Counted from the stretch's first letter, positions 1 through 12,012 are shown. The stretch: 64,000 nt of DNA from Aquanectria penicillioides (GCA_003415625.1 PYIU01000002.1:1426001-1490000), one strand, 5' to 3'. A program made the numbers and translations. The notes: generated by a model from the sequence alone, not told the origin.

Positions 1-3000
1 AGGACCAGCAGATGAATGGACTCATGGCCCAGCAAGCCGGCCAAATGGTCGTTCCAGCGAGCAATGGTCCCAACAGGAACCCAACTCCTCAGCCCATGAA
101 CCAGAACATGGCCAACCAACAAGGCCCTAACCAGCCTCCTCGTCCAACCCAGCAAGCGCAACAACAGCAACCACAGACTCAGCAGCAGGGAATCAACCTA
201 CAACAGATGAAGATGAACCAGCAAACACAAGCGCTGCAGGCCCAGGCACAGATGAAGCAGATGCAAAGCCAGCCAGGGATGAACAGCAACATGCCCCCTG
301 CTCAGAGCCCTGCAATGAACACGCTTAATACACCTGTATCAAGACCACCAAACAATATGAATCCCATGGGCAATCAAGGCATGGGCCAAGCTGGTGTTCA
401 GTTTGGTGACCAGCGATTCAACCAAGGGACACAGCGACCCAACAGTCAGGCGTTCCAAACCATGCTCCAGAATTTGAGTCAGGAACAGCGAACTGCAGTC
501 AGTGGAATGCCCCAAGAGAAGCTCAACGAGGTGATGCAACGTTGGCAGAGTCAGCGTCGGGATCAGATGGCTATGAATGGAGGCCAGAACGCCGCGCAGA
601 TGCAAAACCGAACACCCGGCCCGATGATGAATGCCGCCATGAGTGGCCAGATGGGACCTGGCATGCAACAGCCTGGTGCTCCGGGTAACCCAGCTCAACA
701 GATGCAGGTCCCACGGATACCTCAAAATCCCCAAGCCATCGCTATGATGGATTCGATGGACCTGCCGCCTCAAGTACTCTCGCAACTAGGTCAAATCCCC
801 CCGGAGGTAAAGAAGTGGGGAGCATTGAAAATGTGGCTAGGCCAGAACAATGTTGCTCAGAACGTTCGTACCCAACTCGCGGCAATTCAGCAGAAGCAGT
901 TTCAACTTCTGTTACAGAAGAGGAACCTGATTCCACAGCAGCCTCAGCAACCACCGCAATCCCAACCGTCACAACAGCAGCCGCAACAACCCCACCAGTC
1001 CCAGCCGCAACAAGCTCAACCGCAGCAGCAGCAACCGCAACAAGCGCAACCTCAGCAGGGCCAGAACCCCAATATGAATCCTGGAATGCAGAATGCCAAT
1101 GGCCAGGCACCTAATGGTCAACAGAACATCCAGAGACCAGTGCCCAACATCCCTCCTCAGATTCTCCAGGTCACTCCTCAGGAGCTCATGCACGTGCGAA
1201 ACCAGCGACCAAACTTGGCAAATGTGCCTGATGAGCAGTTGCGGTTGATGGTTATGCAAATGAAGAGGCAAAGCTGGATCCAACAGCACCAAATGCGGGG
1301 CCAACAGGCCCAAGCACAAGCTCAGGCCCAAGCTCAAGCTCGAGCACAATCTCAGGGCCAACAGCAAGGAGGGCAAAACCAGGTCAATGTTCCTCAAGCT
1401 CAAATGCAGCTCCAGCAGCAGCAGCAATCTGTTCAGCCTAATCAGACACCGCAACCGCAGAACATGTCGGTACCTAGCGCGATGGGCCAGAACAATGGGA
1501 TGCAAGCTGGCGGCCAGAAGCAGGCCAATGCAACACCGACTCCAGAGCAGATGCGCAACGCCCGGCAACAGCAACCCGCCAACAACCGGGCCCAGCAGCC
1601 GAACCCCTCCCCAGCTCCAGCTCCGAAGAACCTAAAGCGTCCTAGCACTGATGAAAGTGCTGATGTTATCGAAACTGCTAAGCCTGCTACCCAAGCTCGA
1701 CCGCAGTCACAACCCAATCAACATCAGCAACCCAAGGGCGTGCCGAACTTGACACCCCAGCAGATTGCCTCGCTTACGCCCGACCAGCGAGCCAAATACG
1801 AACAATTCGTCAAGATGCAAATGAACCGAGCAACGGCAGCTGGTGGTCAAATCCAGCAGACTGCTACTGGGCCCAGATGCAGGCGCCTGCAGATAACCTG
1901 GCCCGTCTCAAGGCGATTGGGCAAGAGGAACAGCGCCAATCATCGCAAGAGGTTTTGGTAGACATCGCTATGACTCCTCAAGAACAAAGCGACACGGCAG
2001 CGAAACTCCAGCGCATTGTGGTGGACATGAGTAAGATTGGCCGTGGATTGAGCAAGTGGTATGCTATTACCCGTGATGATGCGCGTGCCAAGATGTTTTT
2101 CAGAACCGTAAGTTTACTGAGTCAAATATATTCTCGGATATTCGCTAACATTACTATAGCGACTACGGATTATCAAGCAGTTTGCAGATGGAGAGAAAAT
2201 GAGCGTTCTTAAAGACGTGTTTAGCATTCGATCCTCGGAGATTGACCAGGCTCGAGCCATGCTCGAGAGCATGGCCAAGGATCTTGCCGCTAGTGTCTAT
2301 GGACGTCAAATGATGAAGTCGAACAGTCAACAGCAGGCCACTCCTCAAACTCAGAATGCCCAGCTTTCCCAGCAACAACCGCAGCAGACCCAGCAACAAC
2401 AGGTGCAGCCTCAGCAGCCCGCTCAAGCCAACCAGACGGCGCCTTTGAACGCGGCCAACTTGGAAAAGAACTCTCAGGCGCTCAACAAGGCAAACCAAAA
2501 AGCGACTCCCAAGACCCAGACCCCTGTTGCTCCAACCACTGCTCAGCCACCCTTCCAGTTTGGTGCTGCATCGCCGCATGGCAATCCCAGCTATGGCAAC
2601 AAAATCAAGGACATGAATCTCCAGATCCCGGCACGCAAAAAGCAGAAGGTCTCAGGACAGACACCCCAGGGTGCCACACCATCGCCGCAAATCAGCAAGC
2701 ACCCGTCGCCTGAGATGAGAAGGGCTTCGGAGTCCCAACCTCCTCCGAAACCACTCTTTGTCTGCAAAGAGCCTGACTGCGATATGTCGGCAACTGGATT
2801 CTCAACAGAGCAGGCCCTTCAGGCCCACATTATGGATGAGCATACCAAGCCCAAGCAAGATCCCATGAAATTTGTTCAAGTAAACCTTGCTCTGGCGTTG
2901 GGACTCGAGGCAGATGGTACTCACAAGAAGGACGACAAGCCGCAAGAACTGGCGACAGCAATGGCCATGACAAACTCGAAGCAAGGCCAGACTCCTGCAA

Positions 3001-3575
3001 CTATGGTCGCCACCCCTGCGTCCACCGACTTGTCTTTGAAGCGATCCGCTAGCAGCATGGGCAAGCCTCAAGATGGAAAGGTTGTTATCAAGACAGAGTC
3101 GACACCAAAGCCTGCTGATGGCAAGCCGGCCGAGCTGACGGCTCAACCTATGGCCGATCCTTGGGCCAATTCAACTATTGATCCTCAGACGCTGATGGGC
3201 AACCTAGTAGTGGAGAGCGGTCTCCGAAACGGTGTGAGCGACTTGAACGTCTACCGCTCACAGACGCCGAATGATACGCCGGAGTCAAGCAAAGACAGTG
3301 GATCTAGTGAACCCAACAGCGATATCTCCGAGGGCGTGAGCCTCGAGATCGACTTTGACTGGCAAAACATTCCCAACCTGGACACAGACCTTCTTCTGAA
3401 CATGAATAACACCACCTTGGACGGAAATTTGGGCTCCATGGATGGGGGTGGACTCGACTTTGATGCTTCGTTGTTGCTAGACCCAAGTGGCCCGCCACCT
3501 GACTGGGACGACGTCAATGTCGATTTCTCCAAGCAATTTCAGCTTGACACGAGCTTCTATTCTATGGAAACTTGA
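1..3575 (+). CDS. med15: Mediator subunit 15-like transcription coactivator, 5' partial
   Basis: Very Gln/Asn/Pro-rich protein; the frame is open at the left edge, so the N-terminus (where the family has its KIX domain) lies outside. After the Q-rich part comes a conserved helical block (DNLARLKAIGQEEQR, then KIGRGLSKWYAITRDDARAK, FADGEKMSVLKDVFSIR), typical of fungal Med15-like proteins. An intron at 2108-2159 (GTAAGT..ATAG) joins FFRT to RLRIIKQF. Near 2758-2850 a C-x4-C-x15-H-x4-H array resembles a C2H2 finger. The tail is acidic and hydrophobic (FDWQNIPNLDTDLLLN), like an activation surface, and ends in TGA at 3573. The frame slips once between about 1840 and 1876; one extra G in the GGG at 1868-1870 would give ..TGAQMQAPADNLARL. 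Known role of the family: Mediator tail module, contact point for activators in the nucleus. Family call is confident, exact exon structure at the slip is not. Confidence 0.85.
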
Positions 3576-5489
3576 TGAGTGATAGTGAAGATAAGGAGGG
3601 AGATGACTCTAGTCTGTTAGACGCAAGATTAAGCGGGACCGGTAATCGGGGGGAATTGGCGGGGTGTCCCGGGATATATACCCCAACGTGACGACATGAA
3701 TCATTGTTTTATTACTGATTTTTTTCTTCAATTTTTTGAGCATGAGATATCAGCACAGGGTTTGATTGCTTTGTGGGACAAAAGGGGAGGCTTGGGAGGC
3801 TTGGATGGACGGGGATAGGAAAATTGGGAGAAAAGGAGAGAAGCGATCAAATCCGCCGAAGTACAGGGATTCCTGACAGCTGTGCTCACATGCAAGAGGG
3901 TGTCGTCAGCTGAGATGTTCGGGTGGGCCTTGGGGATTTTTTGTTTTCCTGATCTTGGAGTTGACGGACGGGGACTAATGTCGCCCTGGGTATGGCGGAT
4001 GGGAAACCGTCAATGTTCCGTGTGTTGGTTGTTGGCCGTTTATGAGCGTTGCCTTTTACTATTTGCTTATATTTCTAGATGCTTTGTGCTATTTGTAGCT
4101 TGTTCGATAGGAGGGGAAGACGGCTAGTCTTCGCTCCCGGGATACATAGCCGAGGAGCAAATGATACCCAGCGTTTTGCTACCGAGATGATATCTTGCTA
4201 CTCATGTGCTGTTGTCCTAGTAGTGTAGTGCAGTGTCATCCTGTGAATGAAAGTGGAAATGAACTGCGATGTAACAGTCTTGGAACTCAACTCGGCCTGA
4301 GCATCCCTTGGAAGATGTTGGTTGAAGGGGACAGCCAAATTGGAGACATCCCCGGATGGATGTGCAGGGACCAAGTTAGGTATGGCGGCGGTTTGAAGGG
4401 TGGTGCTGCATCGTTCACAGCCCCGTGTCAAATCCGGATCAGAAGCCGATGACAAAACCGGCCTTAGATCCCGCCCAAACCCAACACAGTCCCGAGAGGG
4501 ATGACGGACGGGCCCCGTTCCTGCATCCGCCCGTGACGGGATCTTTCCCCACAAAGGCCAGACGCGGCCCTGGATTTGCCGCTAAGCCCGTTTAGCTCTG
4601 GCGCATGGCCCCACACAGACAGAAGACGCGACGGTTGCATTATGTAAGTAGTCCTAAACCACAACGGGAAATAAGTAAATAGCATGCATTCTTTGTGACA
4701 GTTGCGGGAGTGACGTGACGTGCGAGCATGGTGTGCAAGGGGCTGGTCGGGGCTGGCTGGGGCTGGGGAGAGAATCCTTGAAGCGCGCGACAGTCGTGTT
4801 TTTTTTTTTTTTTTTTTTTTGGGTCTCTTCTGTGTGTGCTTTCCCCGCCCGTGCCGTGCCGTGCGTGGAGTGTGGAGCGGTTGGGTTACAGCACATGGCA
4901 GTGATTTTCGAGTGCATCTTCAAATCAAGACTTGAACCATCACGAGGCTTTTGAGGGCCCGCGGCCACATCTAGGTGACCGTTTTGTGCATGCGTTCTCA
5001 GTGCCAGGCGCGTAGAGTAGTTCATTGATTCGTGCACATTTACACCTCTCTTTTGAGTCCTTTCTATTGACATCCCCCCCTAGTCTGCGATTTCTCTCGC
5101 AATCGGATTTATTGTTTATTTTGATGTTGTTTTATTTTCTTGTTGTCCTTTCGTTGTCCCAGAGAGCTCCATCTCGTCTGGTTTCGTCTTGAGGCGACGG
5201 TTGGTGCACAGCACGTCCTAGTGCTCCATAGCGTCCCCCTCTTATCTTATCAGTGCACGTCAAAACCTCCACCCCCAGGGTCCCATACCTGGCTCCAATC
5301 GACCTTCAACGACCGTGTCCCAGCTCGAACAAACACGCACAACACGACGGAATAGTCACGCCAGCGACTTATCTATTGCTCTCTTAGCCAACGTCTTGAT
5401 ACACCGGTGATATTTCGACAACTCTCTTCTTTCCACTTTTTTTTTTTATTCCCCATCTCCCCCCCTTCGTGGCGGGACCTTTCGTGGCA
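3576..5489. other. Intergenic region between med15 and the Whi5-like gene
   Basis: No convincing gene. It holds the 3' end of med15, a T22 tract at 4799-4820 and the leader of the next gene, which is C/T-rich around 5420-5470 and also contains a T run. The short open frames here have no recognisable protein character. Confidence 0.6.
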
Positions 5490-6462
5490 ATGGAGACGTG
5501 CTCACCATCCAAACGACGCGCCCTCGCCCCGCTGAACGCCAACGCGCTGGCTTCTCCCAAGTCCCTCTTTAAGGACAGCAAAGCTTCCGGTGATGTTTTG
5601 GGGAGTCCCGTGAAGCTTGCCATCGAAGCACGAAAGAGAATGTTTGAAGTAGACGGCGCTGTCAGCCCCGTGGGCAAGAAGGCGTGTTTAGGACGTGACG
5701 AGGTACGTTGGGCACCCGGGATGCTTGATGGGAGCTCCCCTCACCCCCCAGAGGCGGGATACTTGTATCCTATCTCTGTCCTTGCGAATTGGGAGCTGAT
5801 TGATGCTAATTTATTCTTCTAGGACGCGTCGTCGCGAAGTCACAGCCCCGACACCAGCTCCCTCTTCGACACGTCTGGCAACGACGCCTCGTGGGCGACC
5901 ACCACGACAGAACCAGATACCGTTGTCCCCGTAGCAGCTGCAGCTCTAGAGCGGATTACTACTACTCGGCCTCGGGCCTTGACTCGGGAGCAAGCACGAG
6001 AGGTACGCTGATGTCATGCATGCCTCTAATGCCCATTGCTGAATCTGGGCGTGTACTTGGTCTGAGCATCGCTAACACCCGCCGCAGAAAGCAGAGATCC
6101 TCCGCCTTCGCCTCAGCCTCGCAAATTACAAGGTCCGCACCGGCCAGACCAACGTGCCCCTCGCCGACCTGCAGCGTCGGCCCATGCCCCGGCCCATCCC
6201 TCGCGTCCGCGTCCAAAGCCCGCGTCCCTCCACCGACGCCCGGCCACAATATAAACCTGAGCAACAACAACCCGAACAGCAAGAAACAGAGGAACAGTCC
6301 GCATCCTCTTCGCCAGAGCGTGACACCAATGACGAAGAGGCGCTCCCTGCTACCGCTCCCTTGTCCGCTGACGTGTCTGAGGAGCCACAACCAGGTCCCA
6401 CCGCGTTAGCAGGCGGCACGACGAATGGCATGTTGAGTCTGACACGGAGTGAGTCGAGTTGA
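5490..6462 (+). CDS. Whi5/Nrm1-like G1/S transcriptional repressor
   Basis: Three exons, 5490-5702, 5823-6002 and 6088-6462 (introns 120 and 85 nt, GTACGT..CTAG and GTACGC..GCAG), give 255 residues. The last exon opens with the GTB-type motif LRLRLSLANYKVRTGQT followed by NVPL (about residues 136-156), the signature of the Whi5 family (Pfam Whi5). The N-terminus has the basic, CDK-type sequence SPSKRRALAPLNAN, and SP sites recur (LASPKS, LGSPVK, AVSPVG). The C-terminal third is Gln/Pro/Ser-rich and looks disordered. Known role of the family: Whi5 and Nrm1 bind the SBF/MBF factors through the GTB motif and hold G1/S genes off until CDK phosphorylation; location is nucleus and cytoplasm. Start is the ATG at 5490 (GGCAATGG, A at -2); no other ATG lies in frame upstream. 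It could equally be the Nrm1-type or the Whi5-type member. It is convergent with the aminopeptidase gene. Confidence 0.82.
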
Positions 6463-7055
6463 TGATACCCCAATAGAAAGAAGAGAGAAACGGATGATGA
6501 GCAACCAATTTTTTGGGGGTTGGGTTTTTTTTTTTTTTTTTTTTTTTTCCACAGAACGCGAGAAATGGAAAAGAGGGGGGATCTTGGGCACTTGTACATA
6601 TATACCTATCATGCAGCGCGGCATGCAAGGGCGGGATGGCAATCTCGGGGATGCTTTGGGTTTTTCTTTTTCTTGCTTTTGTATTTTATCGTGAGCATGG
6701 GCATCGATCATCACAACGTATCTGGGTAAAGGGTCTCAGGGAGACCTAATGGCGTTGTCGGAGGCTTGAGACAGGATAAAGTCAGTCGACGTATCTACAA
6801 CTAGCATCATGGGTCAGGGGTTTGATTTAAATATCATTGGATTTCATGGCTTGTCCCTTGCTCCTCACTGTAAGGGATTCTTTTGTTGTTTGCTACACCT
6901 AACCACTGTCAGCCAGCACATGGCTCATCACTTCCTATCATTCACCCAACATTTTAACTCTCATCAGCGCCCGTACTTGCAACCCCATCCCTTGACTCCA
7001 CCCAAGCAAAATTCGACCTCGACTTCGGGTGCATGCACTTTTCCGTGCCACAAAC
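6463..7055. other. Convergent intergenic region
   Basis: Shared 3' region of the Whi5-like gene (+) and the aminopeptidase gene (-). It holds a T24 tract at 6525-6548, about 60 nt after the Whi5-like stop codon. No gene seen. Confidence 0.6.
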
Positions 7056-8606
7056 TTAGTCTACGAGGATCTTGGGCTCCAGCGTTCCGTACTTCTCAAA
7101 GAACTCCTTGAATAGGCGGATTCCGTATCCCACATCGGCAGTACCACCAGTCTCCCGGATACTGTGCATGCTGAGCTGCGGGTTGCCCAGATCAAGGGTT
7201 CGCATACCAAGCTTGGCGGCAAGACCGGGACCAATGGTGCTACCGCAGGGGGAGTCGTTTCGGACGACGAAAAGCTGTAGCGGGACGCCGGCTGTGCGAG
7301 CACACTCCTGAAGGAGCACGATACCAGGCGAGTTGGTAGCGTAACGCTGGTTGGCATTGATCTTGATGACAGTGCCGCCGTTCATGGCGGGCTGGTGCGA
7401 TGACTCGTACTTTCCGGCGTAGTTGGGGTGAACCGAATGGGCCATGTCGGCTGAGACGAGGAACGATCGCGAAAGAGTCTGCTCGTAGGCGGTTGCGTCC
7501 TCGCCTTCGTGGTGAATGGCCTCGTAGCTGCCTTCACTAGCGGCATCCCGGTTTCCGGGAAGAACGGAGAGGCGGCGAAGCACGGCAGGCAACAGGTTGG
7601 AGTTCGCGCCCTGGGCTGAGGTGGAGCCAATCTCTTCGTGGTCAAAGCAAACCGTCAAGCGGATGCAGTTGTCGTTGTCAAGAGCGCCCTCATCCTCAAC
7701 TGAGGTGATGAGACCCTCGACAGAGCAGTAGGTCATGCCAAGGTTGTCGAGGCGGGGAGAGAAGACGAATTCATCATTGATACCGCCGATGCAAGACTTC
7801 TGGGTGTCGTAGAGAACCAGCTCGAAGTCTACCACGGAGGACACGTCGACTCCAGCCTCCGAGGCGATGACGTCGAGGATGTGGGGGTGGTGTCGCTCAG
7901 TCATAGCCTTGAGGGGCTTGAAGTCTTCCTCTACGTTCTCTTCATTCTCTTCCGTCTTCTCCTCAGTCTTGGCACCCTTGTTGAGCTCGGCAGTTGCAAG
8001 TCCAGCAATGGGGAACAGCTCGGTCTCCTTGTTGGGGTCGAAGTTGCTCTGTCGGTGAAGGTGGATAGCGAGTGTAGGGATTCGCAGCAGGGGCTTGTCG
8101 ACCTTGATCAATTTCTGAACAAAGTTATCGCCCTCCTTGACCAAGACACGGCCAGCAATGCTGAGGTCGCGGTCGAACCAAGAGGTCCAGATACCCCCAC
8201 CATAGGTTTCGACGCCGACCTGAAGGAAGCCGACATTGGTCTTCTTGGACACGGGCTTGACTCGCAGGCAAGGAGAGTCGGTGTGAGCACCGACAATAGC
8301 AACGGGGTTACCAGGGCGCCACTTTCGGCCGATGGTAAATGCGACAATGGTCGAGGCGTTACGGGTAAGGTAATATTTGCCGCCGGGGCGGAGGGTAGAA
8401 GCCCAAGAGTCTCGCTCACGGATCAGGGTGAAGCCGGCCTTTTCGAAGCGTTCAATAGCGGATCGGACAGTGTGATAAGCTAGAAAACCATATTGTTAGA
8501 ACCGCGGAAATGCCAGGAACGTGCGGGATGGCTTGTGGGCTGACGAACGAGTGGGAGATGCGTTAACGAAGTCGACAAAGTCGAGAGCTTCCTGGGGAGG
8601 AGCCAT
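7056..8606 (-). CDS. Aspartyl aminopeptidase, peptidase family M18
   Basis: Two exons, 8606-8549 and 8479-7056, with a 69-nt intron 8480-8548 (GTTCGT..CTAG, branch-like TTCTAAC), encode 493 residues, the usual M18 length. The splice restores the conserved N-terminus FVNASPTPYHTV. Catalytic and zinc motifs are present: VGAHTDSPCLRVKP (His near residue 85), CFDHEEIGS (Asp-His-Glu-Glu near 299-302), ADMAHSVHPNY and NDSPCGSTIGP. An acidic insert (KTEEKTEENEENVEED, about residues 192-206) sits in the middle domain. The family removes N-terminal Asp and Glu from peptides using two metal ions; the yeast relative Ape4 is cytosolic and reaches the vacuole by autophagy. The ATG at 8606 has a strong context (CCACAATGG). 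The frame stays open upstream to an ATG at 8732, giving a presequence-like extension, listed separately. Nothing else is odd in the gene. Confidence 0.93.
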
Positions 8607-8732
8607 TGTGGGGGATGAAGTCGAGAAGGAAACGGCGGGGTGTGACGATAGACGAGGGGCAGCTGTTGTCGTGACGATTGCGATCCTGGAGGCACGGAGG
8701 ATACGGGATGAAAGACGGGAGGAAGAAAGCAT
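8607..8732 (-). CDS. Possible 42-residue N-terminal extension of the aminopeptidase
   Basis: In frame with the aminopeptidase, an upstream ATG at 8732-8730 adds 42 residues beginning MLSSSRLSSRILRASRI. The extension has at least seven basic and no acidic residues and many Ser/Thr/Ala/Leu, the composition of a mitochondrial presequence. Its start context is weak (C at -3), while the internal ATG at 8606 is strong, so leaky scanning or two transcription starts could make two forms. A still earlier in-frame ATG lies at 8795. This may also be just an open 5' leader. Confidence 0.4.
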
Positions 8733-8884
8733 CGGTGAGGGGAGGTGGAGACGCAAGGAGGAGGAGGAGGAGGCGGCGGAGCAAGAGAAGGTCACAGACG
8801 AAGCTCGATGTTGACGATTGGGGTCATGTGGTTGGTTGGTGGCGGGAGGGAGGTTTAAGCTCGAGGCGGTACGTACCTACGACG

Positions 8885-8911
8885 TACCTACCCACCTTAG
8901 GTAGGTAGGTA
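8885..8911. repeat. Hairpin-forming inverted repeat
   Basis: Arms TACCTACCCACC and GGTAGGTAGGTA pair at 11 of 12 positions around a 3-nt loop (TTA). It lies about 150-280 bp upstream of the two possible aminopeptidase starts, with further GTACCTAC copies just to its left (8869-8889). Confidence 0.7.
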
Positions 8912-9429
8912 TCATGGCTTGTGGGGGGGGTAAAAGGTCTTATCGCCTCGCAGACCTGTTATCTGGGATACTTGATTGCTAGATTGACTCGTGTGACGAT
9001 TGAAATGAGCAAACCCAAAATTGGTCCTTGCTTGACCGAATACGCTGCTAGCTAAGGAATAAAGAGTATTGAAAGTTTAGTTGTCGGAATGGGTGTAGGC
9101 ATGTATGTCGGCCCTTGGAAGTGTGCCCGCACGCATTATCGGTTCCTTGTGATATCTACAGCGCCGCCTCATTGGTTATTGACCACGTGCCCAATCCAGT
9201 AGGTTCATGCCGGGCCAGTGAGAAGATAGCTCAACGAAAGGGCATTGCTTTTGCTTTCAAAACAGAAATCAAGAGGAAATAGTTTGATAGTTTAAATTGA
9301 AATCCTAAAGAACAAGGTCAAATTTCCAGAATGGTGACAAGGCGTCTGTCTAGGCTAAGCCTTTCATCCTTTCCCGGTACCTCTAACATGGCAGAATGCT
9401 GTTGGAGATACCCAACAATGACAACAGAG

Positions 9430-9432
<3 letters not shown>

Positions 9433-9468
<36 letters not shown>
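9433..9468. repeat. (TC)18 microsatellite
   Basis: Perfect dinucleotide run of 36 bases in the intergenic region. Confidence 0.95.
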
Positions 9469-9472
<4 letters not shown>

Positions 9473-10067
9473 GAGGCCAAGGAATATTGTATCACCTATA
9501 GGGAGGTTAAAGGTCGTGAAAAGAAGGGGTGTAGCACCTCGATGGCAGAATTCAACAACCTCGTTATATACCAGAAGGAACGTGGTGCTAAGCTCAAGTC
9601 TGTTCTTATTAGACGTTGACAATCAAGCCGAGGTATGTCATTTTAAGAACGCAATCAAAAAGAGAGATTTGGCTTTTCAAGGCGGAGGAAGCGATAAAAG
9701 TTGAACAACTCATTTCTTTTGTATTTAGCAAATGCTCGAGCAATGTGCTTCCTCTATGCTAGAATATGCAAACGTCCTTGGCCACTTTCGGCCACTGTGG
9801 ATATCTATCCTGTCTTGTTCCTGTATCGTACTATTCGATTCCCATTCCATCTATTCCAACCAAAAACTTTGAAGGAAAAAGAAAACTAATCAATAAAAAA
9901 TGATGAAATCATCCATCTCGCTCAGACCAAAGGAAAGTGTGTCGCCCCCATTTTATATCCTCCCATGCAGATACCAGGACCCCAGTCGGTTCCCATTAAC
10001 ATGTTGAATCACTTCTTTTATGAGAAAGGAGAAACATAAAAAAGGGGATGAGGAGAGAATAGCTTTC

Positions 10068-11034
10068 TTAGACAAGCTCGGTGCTGCTTCCGCTGGTAGC
10101 CTTTTCGTAGTCGCCGCGGTTTTCGAGGCCCTTGTTGAAGACGAGACCGGGGTGGCCGAAGCAGAGGCCGAGGGCGGCAAGGACAATGACAACACCTTCG
10201 AGGACAATGAAGGGGATCTCGTGCTTGATCAGGTCACCATCGTAGCCGTCCTTGAGCTCAGCAACACGGAAGATGCATCGAGTAAGGATGAGGATGATGG
10301 AAGCGCAAAGACCAAGGAAGAAGGCCTTGAGGCGCCAGTTGAAGGAACCAGTCTTTTTGGCGATGAGGTATCGGATCATGTAGTCGGCAAAGGCGGCAAT
10401 GAAGGCAACGAGAACGATGACCTGCAGAATCAGACCAGCCATGGAAATATCAACACCAAGGCTGCTGTCGCCGTCACCGGTAGACATAGCACCACCGGCA
10501 GCCTGGAGGGCGAGACAGACGAGATCGAAGGGGATGAAGATCCAGTAGAAGAGTTGGGGCCTGAAGCGGGAGAGTTCGGGGCCGAAGAAGTTGATGGTCT
10601 TGGAGAGAGTGACGTAGATCGAAGCAGTGTAGAAGACGGGGGCAATGGTCAGGCAAACTAGGAGAAGCTGTTAGTTGGTTGTGCTGTGGCGGATTTTTCG
10701 CCGGTGTTGAGTTGAGGCTTACCGATCTGGATCATGAAGGCATTGAAGGAAAAGGGGTTGTTGTAAAGCATGACTCGACCGATGTAGCCAACCACCTCGG
10801 AGATGCAGCCAGCAATCATGCCGCCCATGAAGCCCCAAGACTTCCATCGGACACCCAGATAGAGGTGGACGATGCCAAGAGCGCCGAAGATAGCGGCAAA
10901 TGCGACATTGCCAGCGAGAGAGGGTCGGTAGGTGTAGATGCTCCACTCGATGGGGCAGAGATCGAGGGTACAGGGCGAGTTGGAGCCGAAGGCCTCAGAC
11001 TGGGTGATGTTGCTGGGATAGAAGTACCCGACAT
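10068..11034 (-). CDS. RTA1-like seven-helix membrane protein
   Basis: Exons 11034-10723 and 10657-10068 with a 65-nt intron 10658-10722 (GTAAGC..CTAG) that joins FMIQI to VCLTIAPVFYTASIY. Family hallmarks are CTLDLCPIEWSIYTYRPSLA, WGFMGGMIAGCISEVVGYIG, RVMLYNNPFSFNAFMIQ, SKTINFFGPELSRFRPQLFY, DLVCLALQAAGGAMS and RCIFRVAELKDG, spread over seven hydrophobic segments. The ATG at 11034-11032 has a good context (CCACAATG) but is one base out of frame with the domain. A second G (ATGGTC for ATGTC) would give MVGYFYPSN and a 300-residue protein, and no other in-frame ATG follows the upstream stop. Fungal RTA1-family proteins (Rta1, Rsb1, Pug1) confer tolerance to azoles or sphingoid bases or move lipids or porphyrin; the substrate here is unknown. 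It sits in the plasma membrane or an internal membrane. Confidence 0.85.
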
Positions 11035-11973
11035 TGTGGTGTGTTGTTGCTGTTCGCGCTGTTGTGTCTGGTGGGCTTCCTGTCTCCGCGTTTAGAGCCG
11101 GGATGGCTTATAGACCGATGAGAGGCGAGGGAGATGCCGAATAAGCTTAAAAGCTGGGAGAGTTCCGAATGGTGATGGAGAAGACCCGTTGAAGGTGTTT
11201 GAAGGCGGGTGGCGGGTGGCGGGTGGCGGTTTAAGTGAAGGAGGATGGCAGTGGATTGTGTGTAAATATGAGTGTGTGTTGTTGTATGGATGCGGATGCG
11301 GATGCGGATGCTGATGCTGATGGAGACATTCTGGAAACATTGTCGGACGGCGAACGGCGAGGCCTAGATATAGCGATTGGCAACATCGAGGATAGACACA
11401 GGGGAGAGGAGCAAACCTGGTGCACAAGGCCTTGGAGCAAGCTTCCGAAGGGCTGCGCACCCCCTGCAACGCAACTTACAACGGGGAGTACGGGGACGGA
11501 GGCGGCAGTGCTCCAGTTCGGACTCGCACCCTTTAGCGCATCTCGGACTCGGAGTAGTGGCGGCAAGCCACGAGCCCGCAGGGATGTGCCGCCGCGCCTC
11601 AAACTCCGTAGGGCTCGGGTTGGCGAGAAGATGGAGGGGAGCGACTCCGCCTGTCAGCGGAGGCTCCACTGAGATGCTCGCTGTCCGCGCATCGACGTAT
11701 CAGCGCTGGCATCAGTGCGAGCAGCCCCTGCGGGGCGAGTGCGAGCGCCCACGGTCAGCCCAATGCGACGCCTGGAGTGCGTACGGAATAGGCACGGAGA
11801 GGTACGGGATAGTGATACCTTGCACAATCGCAATCCTCAAACGGAGATTATGCCATCCTGCACCGGGTCTCCACGGCCCAGCCCTGGGCCACACCCACAC
11901 TCGCACTCGCCAATGCAACCGCATTGGGAGAGGAATGAGATCTATGGAGATGGTAAGAAAGCCTGTAGATGCT

Positions 11974-12012
<39 letters not shown>

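Larger units (their letters stand above)
8733..10067. other. Intergenic region upstream of the aminopeptidase
   Basis: No gene seen. It holds the promoter side of the aminopeptidase with a GTAGGT-type hairpin (8885-8911), a (TC)18 microsatellite at 9433-9468 and the 3' region of the RTA1-like gene. Confidence 0.6.

Noticed and set aside
969..1574. Leu-rich antisense frames opposite med15
   Set aside because: Mirror of the Gln codon runs on the coding strand.
11231..11469. Frames encoding HQHQHPHPHPHP and SASASASAS upstream of the RTA1-like gene
   Set aside because: They come from a short GATGCG repeat and cannot be spliced sensibly to the RTA1 exon; a one-base gap at the ATG at 11034 is simpler.
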